Shown one piece after another: positions 5,595 through 7,479 of a stretch of DNA of 7,479 nt (the stretch's first letter is position 1; every line of letters starts with the position of its first letter). Below the pieces are notes generated by a model that was not told the DNA's origin, searched no databases, and saw only the letters and a program-made list of their open reading frames with translations. This stretch comes from Clostridia bacterium (GTDB lineage Bacteria; Bacillota_A; Clostridia; Oscillospirales; QAKW01). A program made the position numbers and the translations under genes. The stretch is from positions 1-7,479 of the forward strand of contig JAFQKO010000023.1 of the NCBI GenBank assembly GCA_017396865.1, read 5' to 3'.

Positions 5595-6536
5595 ATGGAC
5601 TATATCTTTAAAGATGTACTGGAGCGGGACATGGATTTGCTGATTTTACGGGAATTTGCCGAGAATCAGCAATTTGCCAAGTGGTTCATATCGAAAACAG
5701 GACAAAAAGCAGAAGTTTTCTGTGTTGCAAAAATTGCTCATTCTTTAACGGATGCAGATTTGGGCGAATCGGATATGACGGTTGTTTTAAAAACTTCGAA
5801 AGGGAAAGTCGGATTATTGATCGAAGATAAAATAGATGCAGATGCCATGCCGCAGCAAGCGTTGCGCTATATGCAACGAGGGGAAAAGGGCAAAAGAAGC
5901 GGTGATTATGACGACTATTTTGTTTTTATTATCGCTCCAAGAAAATACCTGGAGTACAACGAGGAAGCGAAGAAATATCCGTACCAACTTGCGTATGAAG
6001 AAATCCTTGATTATATAAAAGAAGATGAAAACAGCGGGTTTAAACAGCAGTTGCTTCGTCGGGCAATCGATAAACAAAAGGCGGGATATCAGGTTCATGA
6101 AAATGCGGCAGTAACGTTGTTTTGGGAGCGGTATAGTCGATTTCAAAAAGAACATTTTCCTGACCTGCGGATGTCCGGGGCGCTTGGCCCAAAAGGGAGT
6201 TCGGCAACTTGGGTCACTTTTTCAACAGACTATAAAAAACTTTATATCGATCATAAATCCGAAAAAGGATTTGTTGATTTGACGTTTGAGGGACGAGCAA
6301 AGCGATTTGAAGAGTTCAGATTATTGATGGAAGGTCTGTTGGAGGTAGATATGTTTCCTGTGACTATCGGAAAATCGATTGCGGTTCGTATAAATGTTCC
6401 TGTTGTGGAATTTAAAGAAGCGTTTGATGAACAATGTAAAGCAGTGGAAAAATGTTTAGCAGCGATCCATCGTCTATTTATGCTGTCGAGGCAGATTGAT
6501 GGATTCGGATTATTAAGTCTATATAAGGATGAATGA
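5595..6536 (+). CDS. PD-(D/E)XK superfamily nuclease-like protein (313 residues)
   Basis: The N-terminal third contains a PD-(D/E)XK core: G57-E-S-D60 begins a strand, then G73-L-L-I-E77-D-K79 gives the E-x-K half, followed by Q87-Q-A-L-R-Y92 in the helix after the core, as in the PDDEXK_4-like group. The C-terminal half (about 170-313) is an accessory domain with no motif I can name, including A-T-W-V-T-F and L-Y-I-D-H-K. Three in-frame ATGs (5589, 5592, 5595) are possible. GGAGG at 5583-5587 is spaced 7 bases from 5595, which I chose; the others are too close. The gene follows the HD hydrolase stop by 2 bases. It is clearly A/T-richer (about 35-40% GC by sampled lines) than most neighbours, suggesting acquisition from elsewhere. 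A role in DNA restriction or phage defence is possible but unproven. Confidence 0.72.
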   Translation: MDYIFKDVLERDMDLLILREFAENQQFAKWFISKTGQKAEVFCVAKIAHSLTDADLGESDMTVVLKTSKGKVGLLIEDKIDADAMPQQALRYMQRGEKGKRSGDYDDYFVFIIAPRKYLEYNEEAKKYPYQLAYEEILDYIKEDENSGFKQQLLRRAIDKQKAGYQVHENAAVTLFWERYSRFQKEHFPDLRMSGALGPKGSSATWVTFSTDYKKLYIDHKSEKGFVDLTFEGRAKRFEEFRLLMEGLLEVDMFPVTIGKSIAVRINVPVVEFKEAFDEQCKAVEKCLAAIHRLFMLSRQIDGFGLLSLYKDE

Positions 6537-6537
6537 A

Positions 6538-7017
6538 ATGATTTTTCGAAAATTGGCAAGAAAAAAGCAACGGTTATCCGATGCGGAATGTATCGAAATT
6601 TTGAAAAATGAAAAACGGGGCGTGCTTTCGGTGCTGGGCGATGAGGGCTATCCCTACGGGATGCCGATGAACCATTATTATAATGAAGCCGACGGCCGCA
6701 TCTATTTCCATTGCGGCAAGCGCGGCCACCGCACCGATGCCCTGCGCCGTTGCGATAAGGTCTCTTTTTGCGTATACGACGAGGGCTACCGCAAGGCGGG
6801 GGAGTGGGCGCTGAATATCAAGAGCGTCATCGTATTCGGTCGGATGGAGGTGGTGAACGACCTTGAGCGGGTGCGAAAGATCGCCACGCTGCTCAGCCGC
6901 AAGTTTACGGCGGATGAAGCCTATATTCAAAGGGAAATTGAGCAATTTGCCGCTAATACCGATCTGCTGGTGCTCACCCCCGAGCAGATCTGCGGGAAAA
7001 CGGTGAACGAAGCATAA
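6538..7017 (+). CDS. Nim-like / pyridoxamine 5'-phosphate oxidase-fold FMN-binding protein
   Basis: The 159-residue protein has the split-barrel FMN-binding fold. Signature segments are G37-Y-P-Y-G-M-P43 near the start of the barrel, then I55-Y-F-H58-C-G-K-R-G-H64-R and D73-K-V-S-F-C-V79, closely resembling NimA-type nitroimidazole-resistance-related proteins of anaerobes. Members bind FMN and reduce small molecules; many are general flavin or heme-related proteins and not resistance factors, so no drug phenotype is claimed. ATG 6529 overlaps the nuclease stop, but AAGGA at 6525-6529 is 8 bases from ATG 6538, and family members start with a similar short basic segment, so 6538 is preferred. 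It ends the rightward gene run; the run has no obvious strong terminator. Function in vivo is unknown. Confidence 0.85.
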   Translation: MIFRKLARKKQRLSDAECIEILKNEKRGVLSVLGDEGYPYGMPMNHYYNEADGRIYFHCGKRGHRTDALRRCDKVSFCVYDEGYRKAGEWALNIKSVIVFGRMEVVNDLERVRKIATLLSRKFTADEAYIQREIEQFAANTDLLVLTPEQICGKTVNEA

Positions 7018-7027
7018 AAAGTCGGAA

Positions 7028-7058
7028 TTTTTAAAAAAAAGAGATTTTTTTTGAAAAA
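7028..7058. terminator. A/T-only inverted repeat after the rightward operon, possible weak terminator
   Basis: TTTTT (7028-7032) and AAAAAAAA (7033-7040) pair with TTTTTTTT (7045-7052) and AAAAA (7054-7058) around a GAGA loop, with one bulged G. The stem is only A-U pairs, so it is weaker than a standard intrinsic terminator. It is followed by a T-rich stretch. It could terminate inefficiently and allow read-through into the lipoprotein gene. Confidence 0.3.
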
Positions 7059-7062
7059 GGTA

Positions 7063-7090
7063 TTGTCTTTTTCTTTTTATTTGATAAAAT
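7063..7090 (+). promoter_or_regulatory. Promoter of the BMP-type lipoprotein gene
   Basis: TTGTCT (7063-7068) and TAAAAT (7085-7090) are 16 bases apart and embedded in A/T-rich sequence. A start near 7097 is predicted, placing the leader hairpin at 7104-7124 almost at the RNA 5' end. A second TAAAAT occurs at 7099-7104 but has no convincing -35 partner. Confidence 0.5.
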
Positions 7091-7103
7091 AGGGAATGTA
7101 AAA

Positions 7104-7124
7104 TGCGGTAGAATTTTTGCCGCA
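7104..7124 (+). promoter_or_regulatory. Leader stem-loop near the 5' end of the lipoprotein mRNA
   Basis: TGCGGTA (7104-7110) pairs with TGCCGCA (7118-7124) through 7 pairs, including one U-G wobble, around the 7-base loop GAATTTT. It is followed by A residues, not a U-tract, so it is not a rightward terminator. Its position next to the predicted start suggests a 5'-end mRNA-stabilising hairpin. Confidence 0.4.
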
Positions 7125-7150
7125 AAAAAACAAAATTGGAGGAAAAAAAC

Positions 7151-7479
7151 ATGAAAAAGTTTATCGCACTGTTTCTTGCCGCTCTGATGCTCTTCAGCTT
7201 CGCAAGCTGTGGTGGCGGTGAAACCACCACCGATGAGGGTGCCGACAAGGAAGCAACCGAGACCGTTGACCTGAAGGTCGGTTTCATCTTCCTGCACGAC
7301 GAGCAGTCCACCTACGACAAGAACTTCATCGACGCAGCCGTTGCCGCTTGCGAGAACATGGGTGTTACCATGGTTCAGAAGACTCAGATCCCCGAGTCCA
7401 ACAAGTGCTATGATGCTGCTGTTGAGCTGATCGAGTCCGACGGATGCGACATCATCTTTGCCGATAGCTTCGGTCACGA
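7151..7479 (+). CDS. BMP/PnrA-family ABC transporter substrate-binding lipoprotein, C-terminus missing
   Basis: The visible 109 residues begin with a lipoprotein signal peptide: K2-K3, a hydrophobic core from about 4 to 15, and the lipobox F17-A-S-C20, where C20 would be lipidated after signal peptidase II cleavage. A short glycine/threonine/acidic linker follows. The mature domain then begins K-V-G-F-I-F-L-H-D-E-Q-S-T-Y-D with N-F-I-D-A-A, and C-D-I-I-F-A-D-S-F-G-H, the pattern of basic-membrane-protein (Med/PnrA/TmpC) receptors. Family members mostly bind purine nucleosides; the ligand here cannot be read from the fragment. GGAGG at 7138-7142 is 8 bases ahead of the start. Codons are strongly biased to GAC, AAC, ATC, ACC and GGT, unlike the upstream genes, as expected for a highly expressed surface protein. 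Permease and ATPase genes would be expected beyond the right edge. Confidence 0.88.
   Translation, partial: MKKFIALFLAALMLFSFASCGGGETTTDEGADKEATETVDLKVGFIFLHDEQSTYDKNFIDAAVAACENMGVTMVQKTQIPESNKCYDAAVELIESDGCDIIFADSFGH

Noticed and set aside
7018..7150. Possible purine riboswitch ahead of the nucleoside-type transporter gene
   Set aside because: The gap is short, and the conserved purine-aptamer core and three-way junction could not be found; only a simple hairpin is present.
6574..7311. Minus-strand open frame spanning the flavoprotein gene and lipoprotein start
   Set aside because: It is low complexity (Phe/Lys-rich from the A/T-rich gap), antisense to two well-supported genes, and has no convincing start site.

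Overview
The window looks like chromosomal DNA from a low-to-medium GC Gram-positive anaerobe of the Clostridia/Oscillospirales type. This is an inference from strong GGAGG-type ribosome binding sites with A/T-rich spacers, sigma-A-like promoters, tightly packed genes, a lipoprotein with a Clostridia-like signal peptide, and a Nim-type flavoprotein. No RNA gene, insertion sequence, CRISPR array or origin is visible. Eleven protein genes fill almost everything, and the three intergenic gaps (about 110, 160 and 130 bases) are all regulatory.

Left part (1-3770, oxidoreductase region). A medium-chain dehydrogenase, cut by the left edge and apparently lacking zinc ligands, is read leftwards. It diverges from a small AraC-type regulator read rightwards, and their two promoters physically overlap. 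The regulator converges on, and shares stop-codon bases with, a leftward three-gene operon: two short-chain dehydrogenases followed by a divergent type I 3-dehydroquinate-dehydratase-like protein. The dehydrogenases and the dehydratase-like enzyme together suggest catabolism or interconversion of a polyhydroxylated ring or sugar-acid compound. The substrate cannot be read from sequence, and several dehydroquinate-binding residues are changed.

Middle (3771-3929). The divergent control region between the dehydrogenase operon and a second AraC-type regulator holds a promoter for each side and a 17-base near-perfect direct repeat. The second copy of the repeat carries the -10 box of the regulator, so autoregulation is plausible.

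Right part (3930-7017). The second AraC gene heads a tightly coupled run: AraC regulator, FlaR-like P-loop nucleotide kinase, stand-alone RelA/SpoT-type HD hydrolase, PD-(D/E)XK nuclease-like protein, and Nim-like FMN-binding flavoprotein. Every junction is a 4-base overlap or a gap of 1-2 bases. The nuclease gene is distinctly more A/T-rich than its neighbours and looks like a later arrival. This mix of nucleotide-handling enzymes and a nuclease under an AraC regulator is the least explained part of the window.

Right edge (7018-7479). A promoter and a leader with a 5' hairpin precede the start of a BMP/PnrA-type ABC-transporter substrate-binding lipoprotein. Its codon use suggests strong expression. 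It runs off the window.
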